The notes beneath the pieces were generated by a model. The model was not told the DNA's origin. It saw nothing but the letters and a program-made list of their open reading frames with translations, and did no database searches. The position numbers and the translations under genes are program-made. A stretch of DNA of 64,000 bases, from positions 375,791 to 439,790 of the forward strand of contig NZ_CP036528.1 of the NCBI RefSeq assembly GCF_004331915.1. The letters run 5' to 3'. Of the stretch, positions 18,061 through 28,920 are shown piece after piece. Position 1 is the stretch's first letter, and each line of letters begins with the position of its first letter. This stretch comes from Ureibacillus thermophilus. Its GTDB lineage: Bacteria; Bacillota; Bacilli; Bacillales_A; Planococcaceae.

Positions 18061-18925
18061 GGATAAAACCTTCTAATTCCTCTTGGCTATATTGATATTT
18101 TTCTAAACAGAATTGGCATTGCGCTTCTGCTCCGCCATCTTCATCAATCATTTCTTGTATCTCTTGCACACCTAATGACATAATGGCCGCTCCAAAACGC
18201 TCTTTTGAACACTGGCATTTAAAACTAATCGGCATCGTATCTAAAATTTTTACATTTCCTTCACCTAAAACAGCTTCTAATATTTGTTCCGGTGTATAGC
18301 CCTTCTCAATCATTTTGGAAATTGGTTCAACGGTTTTTAAGTGATTTTCAATCGTCTCAATCGTCTCTTCATCGCATCCCGGCAATACTTGAATAATGAA
18401 TCCCCCTGAAGCCAGTACGGAATTGTCGGTATTAACCAATACACCTAACCCCACTGACGAAGGAACTTGCTCCGATGCTGCATAATAGTAAGTGAAGTCC
18501 TCCGCAATTTCCCCGGAAACAATCGGTGTTTGTCCTGAAAACATTTCTCTTAATCCTAAGTCTTTTACAATAGTGAGATTGCCTTGTGTTCCAACTGCAC
18601 GGCGCACATCTAATTTGCCTGCTTCATTCAATGGGAAATGCACATGAGGATTCGTTACATATCCTCTTACTTCCCCTTTTCCATTGGCATCAATCAAAAT
18701 AACCCCGATTGGTCCGCCGCCTTCAATTTTAATGGTAATTTTATCATCCTCATTCATCATGGATCCCATCATGGCGCCGGCTGTCAACGCCCGTCCTAAA
18801 GCCGCCGTTGCTGTTGGCCAAGTATCATGTCTTCTTTGTGCTTCTCCAACGGTATTAGTTGAAACAGCCGCATAGGCGCGAATCTTTCCATCAAATCCAA
18901 ATGCTTTTACTAAATAATCTTTCAT
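18029..18925 (-). CDS. hslO: Redox-regulated chaperone Hsp33
   Basis: Hsp33 is a cytoplasmic holdase activated when oxidation releases zinc from its cysteines. The 298-residue length is typical. Domain marks are the N-terminal [27 protein letters not shown], and the zinc motif C-x-C (KCQCSKERF, about residue 238) with C-x2-C (AQCQFC, about residue 271). It lies 21 bases after coaX and overlaps the isomerase gene downstream. Confidence 0.96.
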   Translation of the reverse strand: MKDYLVKAFGFDGKIRAYAAVSTNTVGEAQRRHDTWPTATAALGRALTAGAMMGSMMNEDDKITIKIEGGGPIGVILIDANGKGEVRGYVTNPHVHFPLNEAGKLDVRRAVGTQGNLTIVKDLGLREMFSGQTPIVSGEIAEDFTYYYAASEQVPSSVGLGVLVNTDNSVLASGGFIIQVLPGCDEETIETIENHLKTVEPISKMIEKGYTPEQILEAVLGEGNVKILDTMPISFKCQCSKERFGAAIMSLGVQEIQEMIDEDGGAEAQCQFCLEKYQYSQEELEGFIREIQAKNESK

Positions 18926-18946
18926 GTCTGCAATTCCTCTCTTCTG

Positions 18947-19714
18947 TTATTGATTTCTTTTGTAAATGATATATAAACCTTTTAATGTTAGAAATTTATC
19001 GACAACATCAATGGTTGTCGTTTCGTTTGAAAAAAATTCTGCTAATCCTCCTGTGGCAATGACTAAAGGATCATTATTACTTTGTTCTTTCATGCGATGA
19101 ACGATTCCCTCTACAAGCCCCAGAAAACCATAAAAAATCCCCGATTGAATGGAGGCAACGGTATTTTTCGCGATGACATCCATGGGCTTGACAATTTCAA
19201 CCCTCGGCAATTTCGATGCCTTTGTAAAGAGTGCATCCAAAGAAATTGTAACACCTGGTGCAATGGGTCCCCCCATATAATGCCCTTTTTCGTTGATGTA
19301 GCTAAAAGTAATGGCAGTGCCAAAATCCACCACGATAAGCGGCTTTGTCCCGTATTCATGAATAGCGGCTACCGCATTTACGATACGGTCTGTCCCTACT
19401 TCCCGCGGGTTATCGCATTTAATATTTAACCCTGTTTTCACCCCCGGACCAACAACAAGCGGTTTAATGTGAAAATATTTGCTGCACATTTCTTCTAGTT
19501 CGTGCATAATGGGCGGAACAACGGAGGAAATGATAATTCCATGAATATCCTTAAAGGTAATGCCTTCATAGTGGAAAAAGGCATATAAATGCATAGCATA
19601 TTCATCGGCCGTTTTATTTTTCTCCGTTTCCATTTTCCAATGATGAACTAATCGTTCGTTATGGTAAACCCCTAATGAAATCTTTGAGTTCCCTACGTCT
19701 ATTGCTAAAATCAC
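18947..19714 (-). CDS. coaX: Type III pantothenate kinase
   Basis: It phosphorylates pantothenate, the first step of coenzyme A synthesis, and is insensitive to feedback by CoA in the known family. The ASKHA-fold motifs are [14 protein letters not shown] (N-terminus), [11 protein letters not shown] and [10 protein letters not shown] with GGPIAPG. Start chosen at GTG 19714, preceded by GGAAGTGG. An ATG at 19729 would add five residues but has a poor ribosome-binding site. It is the first gene of coaX-hslO-yacD. Confidence 0.94.
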   Translation of the reverse strand: MILAIDVGNSKISLGVYHNERLVHHWKMETEKNKTADEYAMHLYAFFHYEGITFKDIHGIIISSVVPPIMHELEEMCSKYFHIKPLVVGPGVKTGLNIKCDNPREVGTDRIVNAVAAIHEYGTKPLIVVDFGTAITFSYINEKGHYMGGPIAPGVTISLDALFTKASKLPRVEIVKPMDVIAKNTVASIQSGIFYGFLGLVEGIVHRMKEQSNNDPLVIATGGLAEFFSNETTTIDVVDKFLTLKGLYIIYKRNQ

Positions 19715-19798
19715 TAAAACCACTTCCATTTTTCGTTTGATGAAATCATACCATAATGCAAGTTATTCCCTCAAAAGGATTAATCTTAAAAACAAAAA

Positions 19799-19940
19799 AG
19801 AGGGCGTCCTGAAAATCGATTTTGAGACGTCTCTTTGCGGCTGTCGCTAGTGCTTCGCCGCAGATAAATTGCGACGAGGAGGCGCGTTTTGTAACCACCG
19901 CAGGAGCAATGATTTTTAATAGAATTTTTCTATTAGAAAT
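19799..19940. repeat. Repeat family 2, copy a
   Basis: AGAGGGCGTCCTGAAAATCG / TTTTGAGACGTCTCT forms a terminal hairpin, followed by a block (GCCGCAGATAAATTGCGACG, GCGCGTTTTGTAACCACCGC) that recurs inverted in the 38561-38745 copy. It lies directly beside family-1 copy C. Confidence 0.7.
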
Positions 19941-19941
19941 A

Positions 19942-20210
19942 GAGGTTGGGACAAATCTAAAAAAACATCATTTTCTCCTTGGAGAAAATGATGTTTTTTT
20001 GATATGTTATTAAAATTGATTTCCGTTCCGGGGACGCTTTCCGCGGGCCCGGATCGAGCCTCCTCTGAGTCATTAAGCTTGCTCCGCTTTGCGACTAAGC
20101 GTGCGCGACAGAAACTTGCCCCGTCACTTCAATCAATTTTTCGTTATATCAATTTTTTATCAAAACTCTTTCAACTGCCCTTTCATTTTTTGTTTATGTC
20201 CCTGCCCCCG
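19942..20210. repeat. MITE-like repeat, family 1, copy C
   Basis: A shorter copy (about 269 bp) missing part of the core after GAGTCATT. The left end is GAGGTTGGGACAAAT and the right end is degenerate (ATGTCCCTGCCCCC). It ends 8 bases past the ftsH stop codon. Confidence 0.85.
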
Positions 20211-20218
20211 CAAAATGC

Positions 20219-22270
20219 TTATTCCTTTTTCCCCTCATTAAATCCAAATCCACTGGAATCAGGAGAATTTTCTTTTGGCAAATCATCTGTTGTTGGCGCT
20301 TTTTCCTCGCCAGCAACCTCTTGATGTATTTGGGCAGAGCCGGATTTTTCTATACTTACTTGAGTAGACTCTGAAGAAGCAGGTTCGTTCTTCGGCTCTA
20401 CTGTTGTAATTTTAATTGTTTCTTCTTCATCAGAATTTTTTTCTGGTAAAGTGCCATGATCTCTCAAATACTCAATTTGTTCTGCATTCAATGTTTCGTG
20501 TTCCATAAGGGCTTGAGCAATTTTGTCTAATAAATCGCGTTTTTCCGTTAAAATGCGCTTTGCCCGTTCATATTGCTCAGTCACGATTTTTTGCATTTCT
20601 TTATCGATTTCATAAGCAATAGCATCAGAATAGTTTTGGTCTGTATTGAAATCGCGGCCTAAGAACACATTTCCTCCTTGAGAAGAGCCAAATTGCACTT
20701 GACCTAGTTTTTCGCTCATACCAAATTCTGTTACCATTCGGCGAGCAATATCTGTAACCTTTTGGAAGTCGTTATGGGCACCAGTAGATACTTCTCCTAA
20801 GACGATATCTTCAGATGCACGGCCTCCTAAAAGTCCGCAAATGCGGTCCAATAGCTCTTCTTTTGTTTGGAAGAAACGCTCTTCTTTCGGAAGCATAATT
20901 GCATAACCGCCCGCTTGACCTCGAGGAACGATTGTTACTTTATGAACTTTTTCCGCAGAATCAAGCGTTAAACCAATCACCACGTGCCCAGCTTCGTGAT
21001 AAGCAACAAGTTTTTTCTCTTTTGGCGTATAGGCGCGGCTTGTTTTAGCCGGACCAGCTATCACTCGGTCACTGGCTTCATCGATATCGTCCATATTAAT
21101 TTTACGTTTTCCTTTGCGTGTTGCGACTAAGGCTGCTTCGTTCAATAAGTTTTCTAAATCCGCTCCGGAAAATCCTGGCGTTCTTTGGGCAACCGCTTTT
21201 AAATCCACTTCATCAGCTAGTGGTTTATTGCGTGCATGGACTCTTAAAATCGCTTCTCGGCCTTTTACATCCGGGTATCCTACGGTAATTTGACGGTCAA
21301 ATCGTCCAGGACGCAATAATGCTTTATCTAAAATATCTGGCCGGTTTGTAGCGGCAATAATGATAATTCCTTCATTGGCACTGAAACCGTCCATCTCAAC
21401 AAGCAATTGGTTCAATGTTTGCTCACGTTCGTCGTGACCTCCTCCAAGGCCCGCACCACGTTGGCGTCCTACCGCATCAATCTCGTCAATGAAGATAATA
21501 CATGGCGCATTTTTCTTTGCTGTTTCAAACAAATCACGAACGCGGGATGCACCGACACCAACAAACATTTCAACGAAGTCGGAACCGGAGATCGAGAAGA
21601 ACGGAACTCCAGCTTCGCCAGCTACAGCTCGTGCAAGCAAAGTTTTACCTGTACCTGGAGGCCCCACTAGCAAAATTCCTTTTGGAATGCGTGCCCCCAT
21701 TTCTGTAAATTTGCGATGGTCTTTCAAGAATTCTACTACTTCGACTAATTCGGCTTTCTCTTCATCTGCCCCTGCTACATCATCAAAGCGAACTTTTTTC
21801 TTATCAGAATCATACAATTTCGCTTTGCTTTTGCCGAAATTCATTACTTTATTTCCTCCACCTTGAGTTTGGCTCAAGAGGAAGAAGAATAGAATGATAA
21901 TAATGATGAACGGGATAATTCCTGTGAAAAATTGCACCCATCCACTTGTTCCAGGAGCTGGTAAAAAAACAATATCCGGATTATTTTCAATGGCTTTGTC
22001 TATTTTTTCCATCAACGCTGGGTTATTTTGAGGAAGGTTTACCGTAAAGGTTTGGTCATCATCACCTTTGAACTTACCTTCTACAACAAAAACACCCGAA
22101 TCCGGCTGAATGTTTAAAGATTCTATTTTCCCTGATTCTAAAGCTTTAATAAACTCGTTATAAGTCAATTCTTTTGAAGAATGAACTCCTCCATTGAAGG
22201 TACCAAAAATACCTATAATCACAAGAAAGATTAATAAATAAAGTATGGTGTATCGAAATATTCGATTCAT
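20219..22270 (-). CDS. ftsH: ATP-dependent zinc metalloprotease FtsH
   Basis: A membrane AAA+ protease that degrades misfolded membrane proteins and regulators and is needed for sporulation in B. subtilis. The 683 residues contain two membrane segments (about 4-22 and 105-123), Walker A GPPGTGKT, Walker [12 protein letters not shown], the SRH arginine region [20 protein letters not shown], and the zinc motif HEAGH (about residue 420). The C-terminal tail is acidic and Ser/Glu-rich. ATG at 22270 follows GAGGAGGC; the longer frame lacks such a site. Next upstream is hpt. Confidence 0.97.
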   Translation of the reverse strand: MNRIFRYTILYLLIFLVIIGIFGTFNGGVHSSKELTYNEFIKALESGKIESLNIQPDSGVFVVEGKFKGDDDQTFTVNLPQNNPALMEKIDKAIENNPDIVFLPAPGTSGWVQFFTGIIPFIIIIILFFFLLSQTQGGGNKVMNFGKSKAKLYDSDKKKVRFDDVAGADEEKAELVEVVEFLKDHRKFTEMGARIPKGILLVGPPGTGKTLLARAVAGEAGVPFFSISGSDFVEMFVGVGASRVRDLFETAKKNAPCIIFIDEIDAVGRQRGAGLGGGHDEREQTLNQLLVEMDGFSANEGIIIIAATNRPDILDKALLRPGRFDRQITVGYPDVKGREAILRVHARNKPLADEVDLKAVAQRTPGFSGADLENLLNEAALVATRKGKRKINMDDIDEASDRVIAGPAKTSRAYTPKEKKLVAYHEAGHVVIGLTLDSAEKVHKVTIVPRGQAGGYAIMLPKEERFFQTKEELLDRICGLLGGRASEDIVLGEVSTGAHNDFQKVTDIARRMVTEFGMSEKLGQVQFGSSQGGNVFLGRDFNTDQNYSDAIAYEIDKEMQKIVTEQYERAKRILTEKRDLLDKIAQALMEHETLNAEQIEYLRDHGTLPEKNSDEEETIKITTVEPKNEPASSESTQVSIEKSGSAQIHQEVAGEEKAPTTDDLPKENSPDSSGFGFNEGKKE

Positions 22271-22395
22271 CCCCAGCCTCCTCACAACTTGACACAAAAA
22301 CTATAAGTAAAATCTTAACATACCGTTATTTCATCATACAATGAAAAGCACTATGAATGTAGCATTTTCAATTTTTTGTCGATTTTTTCACAAAA

Positions 22396-22938
22396 TTAAA
22401 AAGAATATACGTCACTTTTTAATATACCAATGTAAGGCAAATTTCGGTACTTTTCTGCATAATCCAAACCATAACCAACCACAAATCCATCTGGCACTTC
22501 AAATCCAACAATATCCGCTTTTAAATCCACTTTTCGACCAGATGGCTTATCTAATAATGTCACAATTTTAATGGAATTTGCTTTGCGATATTTAAATAAG
22601 TCCACCAAGTAACTTAATGTCAACCCGCTGTCGATGATATCCTCGATGATGATTACGTCACGTCCTTCTACACTTGTATTTAAATCTTTTAAAATTTTTA
22701 CTTCCCCTGAAGAAACTGTTGCATTGCCGTAGCTTGAAACATCCATAAAATCTATTTCAATGTATGAATCGTACCGTTTCATTAAGTCTGTCATAAACGG
22801 CATGGCGCCTTTTAATACACCAACCGCTAATGGAAACTTATCTTTATATTCTTCCGTTAACTGTGCGCCGATTTCTTTAATCCGTTCTTGAATTTGTTCC
22901 TCTGTAATTAATATTTTTTCGATATCATTCTGAATCAT
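22396..22938 (-). CDS. hpt: Hypoxanthine phosphoribosyltransferase
   Basis: It salvages hypoxanthine and guanine to IMP and GMP using PRPP. The 180-residue protein has the PRPP-binding loop [14 protein letters not shown] (about residues 98-111), [11 protein letters not shown] near the N-terminus and [21 protein letters not shown] near the end. ATG at 22938 with AGGAGG upstream. It follows tilS, the widely conserved tilS-hpt-ftsH order. Confidence 0.95.
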   Translation of the reverse strand: MIQNDIEKILITEEQIQERIKEIGAQLTEEYKDKFPLAVGVLKGAMPFMTDLMKRYDSYIEIDFMDVSSYGNATVSSGEVKILKDLNTSVEGRDVIIIEDIIDSGLTLSYLVDLFKYRKANSIKIVTLLDKPSGRKVDLKADIVGFEVPDGFVVGYGLDYAEKYRNLPYIGILKSDVYSF

Positions 22939-23055
22939 AGTGTTCCTCCTAGCATCAATAACTATTTCGAAACGAACTAACACTGATGGCAAATTTCGTG
23001 TTAATTGCTCTTAAGAGAAATTATAGCCATTTTTGAATCATATTTAAAATAGAGC

Positions 23056-24456
23056 TTATTTATTGTCAGAAATTTTTTCAATGAACATGACCATATCATC
23101 ATCCATTCTTCTCGTTTTTGAAAATCGATGGTTTACACGAACACCCAGAACGGCTAAAATTTCATCATTAGAATCAACAAGGATTGGCCAACCGTCTCTT
23201 TCAATCAACGGGATTTTTTCATCTATGAAAAGGCGGGATAATCGTTTTGGATCTTGCATTCCCTTTAACTGAATTCGATCCCTTTCTTTCCGAGTCCGCA
23301 CTCTAAGAGGAAAAGCAATCGTGCTGGCATTGAAAAAATAAGCAATAGCTTCATTTTGAACGCTTACATCATGAGGAAGTTTCTCTATGTATAAACGAAA
23401 ACCATTGAAATCATGCCATTTCCCGATTTCAATCGTTTGAGGCTCCTCTTTTTTGGATGTTCGAAGTTTAAAGAAAGAAATGATGTCGTAGCTTCTCGCC
23501 GCAATATATTGTTCCGGCAAATAAATCATTGCATTTCCTTCTTGCGACTTACATAAATCCATAATCTTGCTGGAAATCGCAAAGTTTTTGCCGTCTAAAT
23601 GATGATAAAGATAGTTTAATAGTATTAAAATGATTCTTCTTTGTAAAGCAAGTGGCTCTTTTAGAAATTGACGAATATGTAACACAAAACGGTCCCCTGC
23701 TTTTTCAACGACAGAAGAAAAGCGGCTTTCAGCAAGCTCATTTAAGCACTCATCATCTTGCTGCAAGTTTTGAGCGAGTTCAGCCGCATGGATGGCAACT
23801 TGAGAATTTTCTTTTTTCAATAATGGAATAATATGATGACGGAATCGATTGCGGGTATAATCATCCTTTAAATTGCTGGCATCTTCCCGGAAAGTTCCTC
23901 CTTTTTCTTCTAAATACTCTTTAATTTCCTCTTTTGTCACCGCCAAAAATGGGCGGATTACCATACCAACCGAAAATGGACGCTTTGCAGCGATGCCTTT
24001 AAACCCATTAACGCTTCCTGCTCTTGCAAGGGACATCAGCATCGTTTCCAGCTGATCATCTGCATGATGGGCAGTCACCAGTTTATTGATATTATGTTGT
24101 TTCATAATTTCATCAAAATAGGCATATCGCTCTCTGCGGCAAATGGCTTGAGAATTTCCTCCCTCTTTTTCTAAAATGGCAGGAATAGGGATGCTTGTGC
24201 TGAAAACAGGGAGATTATTTTCTTTGCAAAAGCGTTCCACAAATAGCCGATCTTCGTATGAAACTTCTTCTCTTAACATATGGTCCACATGGGCTACGTA
24301 CAAATCCACTTTCCAATGTTTTCGGAAATGAATGAAAAAATGCACTAGCCCCATGGAATCTACGCCTCCGGAACAGGCGATGAGAAGACGGTCCCCCTCT
24401 TCAATTAGCTGCTGTTCCTCGATAAAATTCTTCACTTTCTTTTCAAACGCCACCAT
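23056..24456 (-). CDS. tilS: tRNA(Ile)-lysidine synthase
   Basis: It ligates lysine to C34 of tRNA-Ile(CAU), changing its decoding from AUG to AUA, and is essential in most bacteria. The 466-residue protein has the PP-loop SGGVDSMGL (about residues 29-37), HVDHMLR, TAHHADDQLETMLM, and a C-terminal TilS domain (FRLYIEKL ... RIQLKGMQDPKRLSRLFIDEKIP). GAGGTG lies before the ATG. It follows spoIIE by 21 bases; yabS and yabT, which lie between them in B. subtilis, are absent. Confidence 0.95.
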   Translation of the reverse strand: MVAFEKKVKNFIEEQQLIEEGDRLLIACSGGVDSMGLVHFFIHFRKHWKVDLYVAHVDHMLREEVSYEDRLFVERFCKENNLPVFSTSIPIPAILEKEGGNSQAICRRERYAYFDEIMKQHNINKLVTAHHADDQLETMLMSLARAGSVNGFKGIAAKRPFSVGMVIRPFLAVTKEEIKEYLEEKGGTFREDASNLKDDYTRNRFRHHIIPLLKKENSQVAIHAAELAQNLQQDDECLNELAESRFSSVVEKAGDRFVLHIRQFLKEPLALQRRIILILLNYLYHHLDGKNFAISSKIMDLCKSQEGNAMIYLPEQYIAARSYDIISFFKLRTSKKEEPQTIEIGKWHDFNGFRLYIEKLPHDVSVQNEAIAYFFNASTIAFPLRVRTRKERDRIQLKGMQDPKRLSRLFIDEKIPLIERDGWPILVDSNDEILAVLGVRVNHRFSKTRRMDDDMVMFIEKISDNK

Positions 24457-24477
24457 CTTCTCACCTCATTTCTTTCA

Positions 24478-26859
24478 TTAACTCACCGTTTTAAATACAG
24501 CCCACTTTGGCACTACGTGAGAAACATTAAATAGTATTACTGTACAATCGTCCTCTACTTCATATTCGCTCTGATAATGGTCCATCACATCATAAAGGAG
24601 CGCTTCAATTGGCATCCCTAAGCGGATTTTGGATTTTAATAATTTGACAAAATACTGTTCTTGTTCATCCCAATCATATTTGCTGGAGAATAGACCATCA
24701 GAAACCATCACCACATAATCATCCGCCAGCAAATTCACCTTTTCTGTCTCGATGGAAAATACAGGCATAAATCCTACAGGCGCCGATGAACCTTCCACTT
24801 TGATTAGCCGCTCCCCGCGCAAAATGTAAGTAGACATGCTGCCTGCTTTCCAAGACCATAATTCTCCTTTTTGCAAATCCACTAACGCAAAATCAATGGT
24901 TGCATACATATCCATTTCACGATTTAGGCTCAATACATAATGTAAAGTATGCATGGCCGTTTCTGGATTCATATTATAACTCAAACATTCCCTCATTAAG
25001 TGCACAAGGCGTCTGCTTTCCCGTTTTGCTTCCCGACTATGCCCCATGCCATCCGACAACATAATCGCCACCAACCCCGGATGGATGTGGAAAACGGCAT
25101 GGGAATCTCCGGAAACAACATTCGGATTTTTCGCTTTACTATATACATCATACTGGATTTGATAGCGGACGGCCGAGCGAAATCTTACTTGGAAATGTTT
25201 AAAAGGTTTTTGGTGATTGGAAATCCGCTCCACTTGAAACGGTTCAGAAAATACTTCGTAAAGCACCGGCAATATCATTCGTTCACATAATAAATATAAA
25301 TCATCTTTATTTTGAGTATTCACAAAGGAGCAGACGATAAGCCGCTCGCCCACCGTATTATTTAACACATCAATTTGGAAACAATCGATATTGACCCTTT
25401 TAAAATGCTGGCTTAATTCTTCTTCAACCGTTTTAAAGGATAGCGTCTCATTTTTCATATCTTCCATCAGTTTATTTAAATGATTGCTCAAATCCCTTAG
25501 CTGCAGGGCAATCATTTTTTTTCCATGATAGAATTGCCCGTTCATCTTATCGTTATACAACTGATAATCAAGTTCTTCCAGCAATTTGGATGATTTGACA
25601 CATCTTATTCGAATTTGCTCTTCTGCACGCAATTGATCCTCTTCATTTAACCCTGATTGAGCAAGGAACCATCTTCGAATATTTTCCTCCATTCCAATAT
25701 GATTTTTTCCCCAGCATCGTTCGTAGCGAAAACAGTTCATGCAAGTGGCGCCAGGTTCAATTTTTCGATATTCGCTCACATTCTCTGACGAGGTAAAATG
25801 GTCAAAAACTAATTCTTTCATAAATAAAACAAAACGTTGGAACATTTCTAATTTTTCAGATGCATGTTCCGTCAACCATTCTTGCCGTTTCAACAGCACT
25901 TCATCCCGTTTCGGATGAATCAAGTTTTCTAAAAAGTCCAACATTTTTTGGGGCAATAATAAAAAGACAACGCACGAAGTTAACACCGAAACAAAATATA
26001 CACTATCGAGAGGCAAAGTAGCATCGTAAAAAAAGAAAAAAATGCTTGGTATGAAACTTCCTAATACAACAGCTGTTCTTCCAATTCTTTTAAACAAACC
26101 GCTCGCAACGCCCGTTAATGCATAAACTGCAATCATTCCTGTAAACGAAAGCTCCGAAATGCCCACCAATGCGCCAATGATGGTGGATACACTTGCGGCA
26201 ACCGTTACCCCCCCAGTAATGGCAGCAACGCAAATGGCCAAATGCAGTACAAAAGTAAATAGCGAAAAATAGGAAATCGTCAAGGCATGCATGCCCGTTA
26301 AAACAACCGCTAAAATCACCAAGCCTGCACCAACACGTTCATATCCCCATGAGCTGGACCAAAAACGGTAAGGCTCCACAAAGAACAACTTCACAAAGAT
26401 CGTCATGAAGAAAGCGAAAATGACTTCATAATACACGTACAATTGAACCATGAAAGGAGGGATGCCCATATGTGCAATGCCTTGCCATATAAATTGTCCA
26501 AAAAAGATTGCAACTGCAACCGCAACGGCTGTTGGCGGCTTATAAAAGCGAAAACGAATCAACAATTCATAAATCACTAATTGAAGAAGCAATATAAAAC
26601 TTTGTCCTATACTTAAACTAAGCGCCCCTAAAACCCCCCCAACAAACATCGCCCACTTCTCATTTTCATATCGTTGTCTCACTATCGCCCATAGCGGCAG
26701 AAAAAAAGGAACAACCGCTTCAAACATAACCGCTCTTGATAGAAAAAATGCTAAAAACAAGAAAAATAAATGAAGAAGGAGGCTCACCTTTTTGATAGAA
26801 TACTGGCCGAACCGCTCCTGCCACGTTGACTTTTGATTAAGCATTTGGATATTAGACAT
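24478..26859 (-). CDS. spoIIE: Stage II sporulation serine phosphatase SpoIIE
   Basis: SpoIIE sits at the asymmetric septum and dephosphorylates SpoIIAA, which releases sigma-F in the forespore. The 793-residue protein has an N-terminal block of about ten membrane segments (residues ~30-320), a central FtsZ-interacting regulatory region (~330-570) and a C-terminal PP2C phosphatase (~590-790) with MLSDGMGHSREAKRESRR and VMVSDGLF. GAGGGGGATGG precedes the ATG. It is driven by a promoter with unusual spacing at 26893-26925. Confidence 0.96.
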   Translation of the reverse strand: MSNIQMLNQKSTWQERFGQYSIKKVSLLLHLFFLFLAFFLSRAVMFEAVVPFFLPLWAIVRQRYENEKWAMFVGGVLGALSLSIGQSFILLLQLVIYELLIRFRFYKPPTAVAVAVAIFFGQFIWQGIAHMGIPPFMVQLYVYYEVIFAFFMTIFVKLFFVEPYRFWSSSWGYERVGAGLVILAVVLTGMHALTISYFSLFTFVLHLAICVAAITGGVTVAASVSTIIGALVGISELSFTGMIAVYALTGVASGLFKRIGRTAVVLGSFIPSIFFFFYDATLPLDSVYFVSVLTSCVVFLLLPQKMLDFLENLIHPKRDEVLLKRQEWLTEHASEKLEMFQRFVLFMKELVFDHFTSSENVSEYRKIEPGATCMNCFRYERCWGKNHIGMEENIRRWFLAQSGLNEEDQLRAEEQIRIRCVKSSKLLEELDYQLYNDKMNGQFYHGKKMIALQLRDLSNHLNKLMEDMKNETLSFKTVEEELSQHFKRVNIDCFQIDVLNNTVGERLIVCSFVNTQNKDDLYLLCERMILPVLYEVFSEPFQVERISNHQKPFKHFQVRFRSAVRYQIQYDVYSKAKNPNVVSGDSHAVFHIHPGLVAIMLSDGMGHSREAKRESRRLVHLMRECLSYNMNPETAMHTLHYVLSLNREMDMYATIDFALVDLQKGELWSWKAGSMSTYILRGERLIKVEGSSAPVGFMPVFSIETEKVNLLADDYVVMVSDGLFSSKYDWDEQEQYFVKLLKSKIRLGMPIEALLYDVMDHYQSEYEVEDDCTVILFNVSHVVPKWAVFKTVS

Positions 26860-26892
26860 CTTCCATCCCCCTCAATGATATTGTTGCGGTCT

Positions 26893-26960
26893 ATTATAAA
26901 AAATGAGGGATGTAAAATTTGTCTAGTACTGTTCTAGTTTTAAAAAAATTGTTCGACGAA
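26893..26960 (-). promoter_or_regulatory. spoIIE promoter with 21-bp spacing and a possible Spo0A box
   Basis: On the minus strand TAGACA (26920-26925) and TATAAT (26893-26898) are separated by 21 bases. B. subtilis spoIIE and spoIIG are known for this long spacing, which needs Spo0A~P for activation. TTCGACGAA at 26952-26960 differs by one base from the 0A box consensus on each strand. Confidence 0.7.
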
Positions 26961-27189
26961 TTGCCTGATAACTTAACAAACTTGATGTTTTTTGCAAGTT
27001 GTGTCGTTTTTTTGATTATGATAGTTTTTGGATAAAAAAGGAAAACAGAAAACATTAATAATTTGGGGAATTACAAGTGGAAGTTTGAGAGGTTAATCGT
27101 TTTCAAATACCTTTATTTTCTGCACTCATATTTGCATTATGACTGGCCGATCTTTGAATAAAACACCTGCTCGGTAAAAAAGAAATACA
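26961..27189. other. Non-coding stretch upstream of spoIIE
   Basis: AT-rich with no recognisable gene. In B. subtilis tRNA-Met and tRNA-Glu lie between yabR and spoIIE. I see no tRNA here. Confidence 0.6.
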
Positions 27190-27227
27190 AAAAGTCGACT
27201 ATTGACGGAAAATAGTCGACTTTTTTT
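27190..27227. terminator. Strong hairpin terminator between spoIIE and yabR
   Basis: AAAGTCGACTATT / AATAGTCGACTTT with a six-base loop and T/A runs on both sides, so it can act in either direction. It isolates spoIIE from neighbouring transcription. Confidence 0.8.
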
Positions 27228-27321
27228 CGATTCACGGATTGTGTTATCTGCATTTTGACAAATTTATCGTTGAAATACGCAAAAACTTATAAACCCTTAT
27301 AACTTATAAATAGACAGCAAA

Positions 27322-27747
27322 CTACCCTCTTCTTGCGCCACGTCCACCCCGTTTTGACTCAGTTGCACGTCTTAATGAAGCTAGACGTTCATCACTATCT
27401 TTTAAAAATTTTGCGATTTTCTGTTCAAAACTTTCTTTTGATTGACGCTCATTTCGTTCATTTGAACGGTTGTCACGACGTGGTCTTTGAGGACGTTCAG
27501 GTCTTTCAGATTGAGGTTTAGCCTTTCTAATGGATAGACCAATTTTTCCATCCTCTTCAACATTTAACACTTTCACTTCAACGATATCTCCAACTTTTAG
27601 ATGATCGTTAATGTCTTTCACGTAGTTATCAGCTACTTCACTAATGTGGACAAGGCCCGTTTTACCATCTGGCAGCTCAACAAAAGCTCCAAAATTAGTA
27701 ATTCCTGTGACCTTCCCTTGTAATTTGCTGCCTACTTCAATTGACAT
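27322..27747 (-). CDS. yabR: S1-domain RNA-binding protein (YabR-like, general stress protein 13 type)
   Basis: A 141-residue protein with one S1 OB-fold (about residues 5-75: GSKLQGKVTGITNFGAFVEL, LVHISEVAD, VEVKVLNVEEDGKIGLSIR), followed by an Arg/Ser-rich linker and a basic end, GGRGARRG. It probably binds RNA or ribosomes; the precise role in sporeformers is not settled. AAGGAGGAGC lies before the ATG. Confidence 0.9.
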   Translation of the reverse strand: MSIEVGSKLQGKVTGITNFGAFVELPDGKTGLVHISEVADNYVKDINDHLKVGDIVEVKVLNVEEDGKIGLSIRKAKPQSERPERPQRPRRDNRSNERNERQSKESFEQKIAKFLKDSDERLASLRRATESKRGGRGARRG

Positions 27748-27857
27748 AAAAAAAATGCTCCTCCTTAAAAATTTAACGGCTAAAACAATGCCTGTAATAT
27801 AATTATTATATAAAATGAGCCAAAAAAATGTAAATGCTCTCTTTTATTATAATCCAC

Positions 27858-27889
27858 AAAAAAAGAGTGTCAACACGACAACTCTTTTT
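27858..27889 (-). terminator. Terminator of the divIC operon
   Basis: AAAGAGTTGTC / GACACTCTTT stem with a T tract on the minus strand. It ends the mazG-rqcP-yabP-yabQ-divIC run. Confidence 0.75.
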
Positions 27890-27964
27890 CGGCAGCAAAT
27901 TTTTTCTTTGGTAATTTACAAAAATTTCTTTTTCTCAAGAAAGTAATTGAAGCCTTGGGAACAA

Positions 27965-28378
27965 TCAATCGTTATTCTTTTCCTCTTTCTCTTTTTTCTC
28001 ATCAGGGATGGTAAAAATAATTTCCCCCTCGTCTGATAAGAAATATTCCTTCCTCGCTAATTTTGCTATATACTCATCATCTTCCAATTTTTTTATTTGA
28101 AGTTTTAATATCTCTTGTTCTTTTTTTACTTCTTCTAACTCTGCCAGCACCTTTTCTTTTTCCGCTTCCTTATGTGCCAGCCTTTCATTTTGATTCAAAA
28201 GCGCACTAACTAAAGCAATGATGACGACGGATGCGATTAGGAAGAATACCGCTAATCTTCTTCGTAAGCCAATTTTTTTCTTCGCTACCTTTTGCTTTTG
28301 ACGATTTGCTTGCCGAACATAGTCATTTTCGATTTTATGAATATTCGTTTCTCTATGTCTATGGTATCCATTAGCCAC
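27965..28378 (-). CDS. divIC: Cell-division protein DivIC (FtsB family)
   Basis: A bitopic septal protein that forms a complex with FtsL and DivIB and links septal peptidoglycan synthesis to the divisome. It has a basic cytoplasmic N-terminus, one membrane segment (about residues 45-63, VFFLIASVVIIALVSALL) and an extracytoplasmic coiled coil (about 68-105, KEAEKEKVLAELEEVKKEQ), then an acidic tail. I chose the GTG at 28378 because GGAGGTG sits 6 bases upstream. The longer TTG start at 28393 overlaps that site. Confidence 0.9.
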   Translation of the reverse strand: MANGYHRHRETNIHKIENDYVRQANRQKQKVAKKKIGLRRRLAVFFLIASVVIIALVSALLNQNERLAHKEAEKEKVLAELEEVKKEQEILKLQIKKLEDDEYIAKLARKEYFLSDEGEIIFTIPDEKKEKEEKNND

Positions 28379-28425
28379 ATCCGTCACCTCCAAAAAAACA
28401 TTGTATTGTCATTATACCGAAACTA

Positions 28426-28920
28426 TTAATACTTTTTAAAGATTGTCCGTTTAATGTTTACAAAATGTCTATAAAATGGATTTTTGAACTTGATAAAAAG
28501 TTTATAGAAAGGACGAAATAATACATAAAAAATACCAATCAATAACCCAATAGTCCCTTTTATTAGTTTAACAATCAACCTAAAAATTGCTACGATTGGT
28601 TTAATAATTAACACAATAAATACCTTACCAAGGAAACGGAAAAATGGCTGTAAAAATGATTCATAAAGAAAAATCCCTAAGATTTGTGATAATGGGTCTA
28701 CTAAACGCCACTCTCCACCCTTTATTAAAAATATTATATAAAAACTAATAACGCCTAACAGTGCCCAGACAACAATCTCGAGAATCCTCGATAACTTTCG
28801 CAATAATGACTTGGGTGAAATGGCGCTGAAGAAGATTCTTGTTGCATCAATCACCGCGCCAATCATTATTCCACTCACCGTCATTATTACGATGCTGAAG
28901 AATTGCTCGTTAACTGTCAT
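28426..28920 (-). CDS. yabQ: Spore cortex protein YabQ
   Basis: A 164-residue membrane protein needed for spore cortex formation in B. subtilis. About four hydrophobic segments are seen (residues 5-25, 45-67, 75-95, 100-135), with a basic C-terminus (KNPFYRHFVNIKRTIFKKY). It overlaps yabP by ATGA (28917-28920), so the two are coupled. Confidence 0.92.
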   Translation of the reverse strand: MTVNEQFFSIVIMTVSGIMIGAVIDATRIFFSAISPKSLLRKLSRILEIVVWALLGVISFYIIFLIKGGEWRLVDPLSQILGIFLYESFLQPFFRFLGKVFIVLIIKPIVAIFRLIVKLIKGTIGLLIGIFYVLFRPFYKLFIKFKNPFYRHFVNIKRTIFKKY

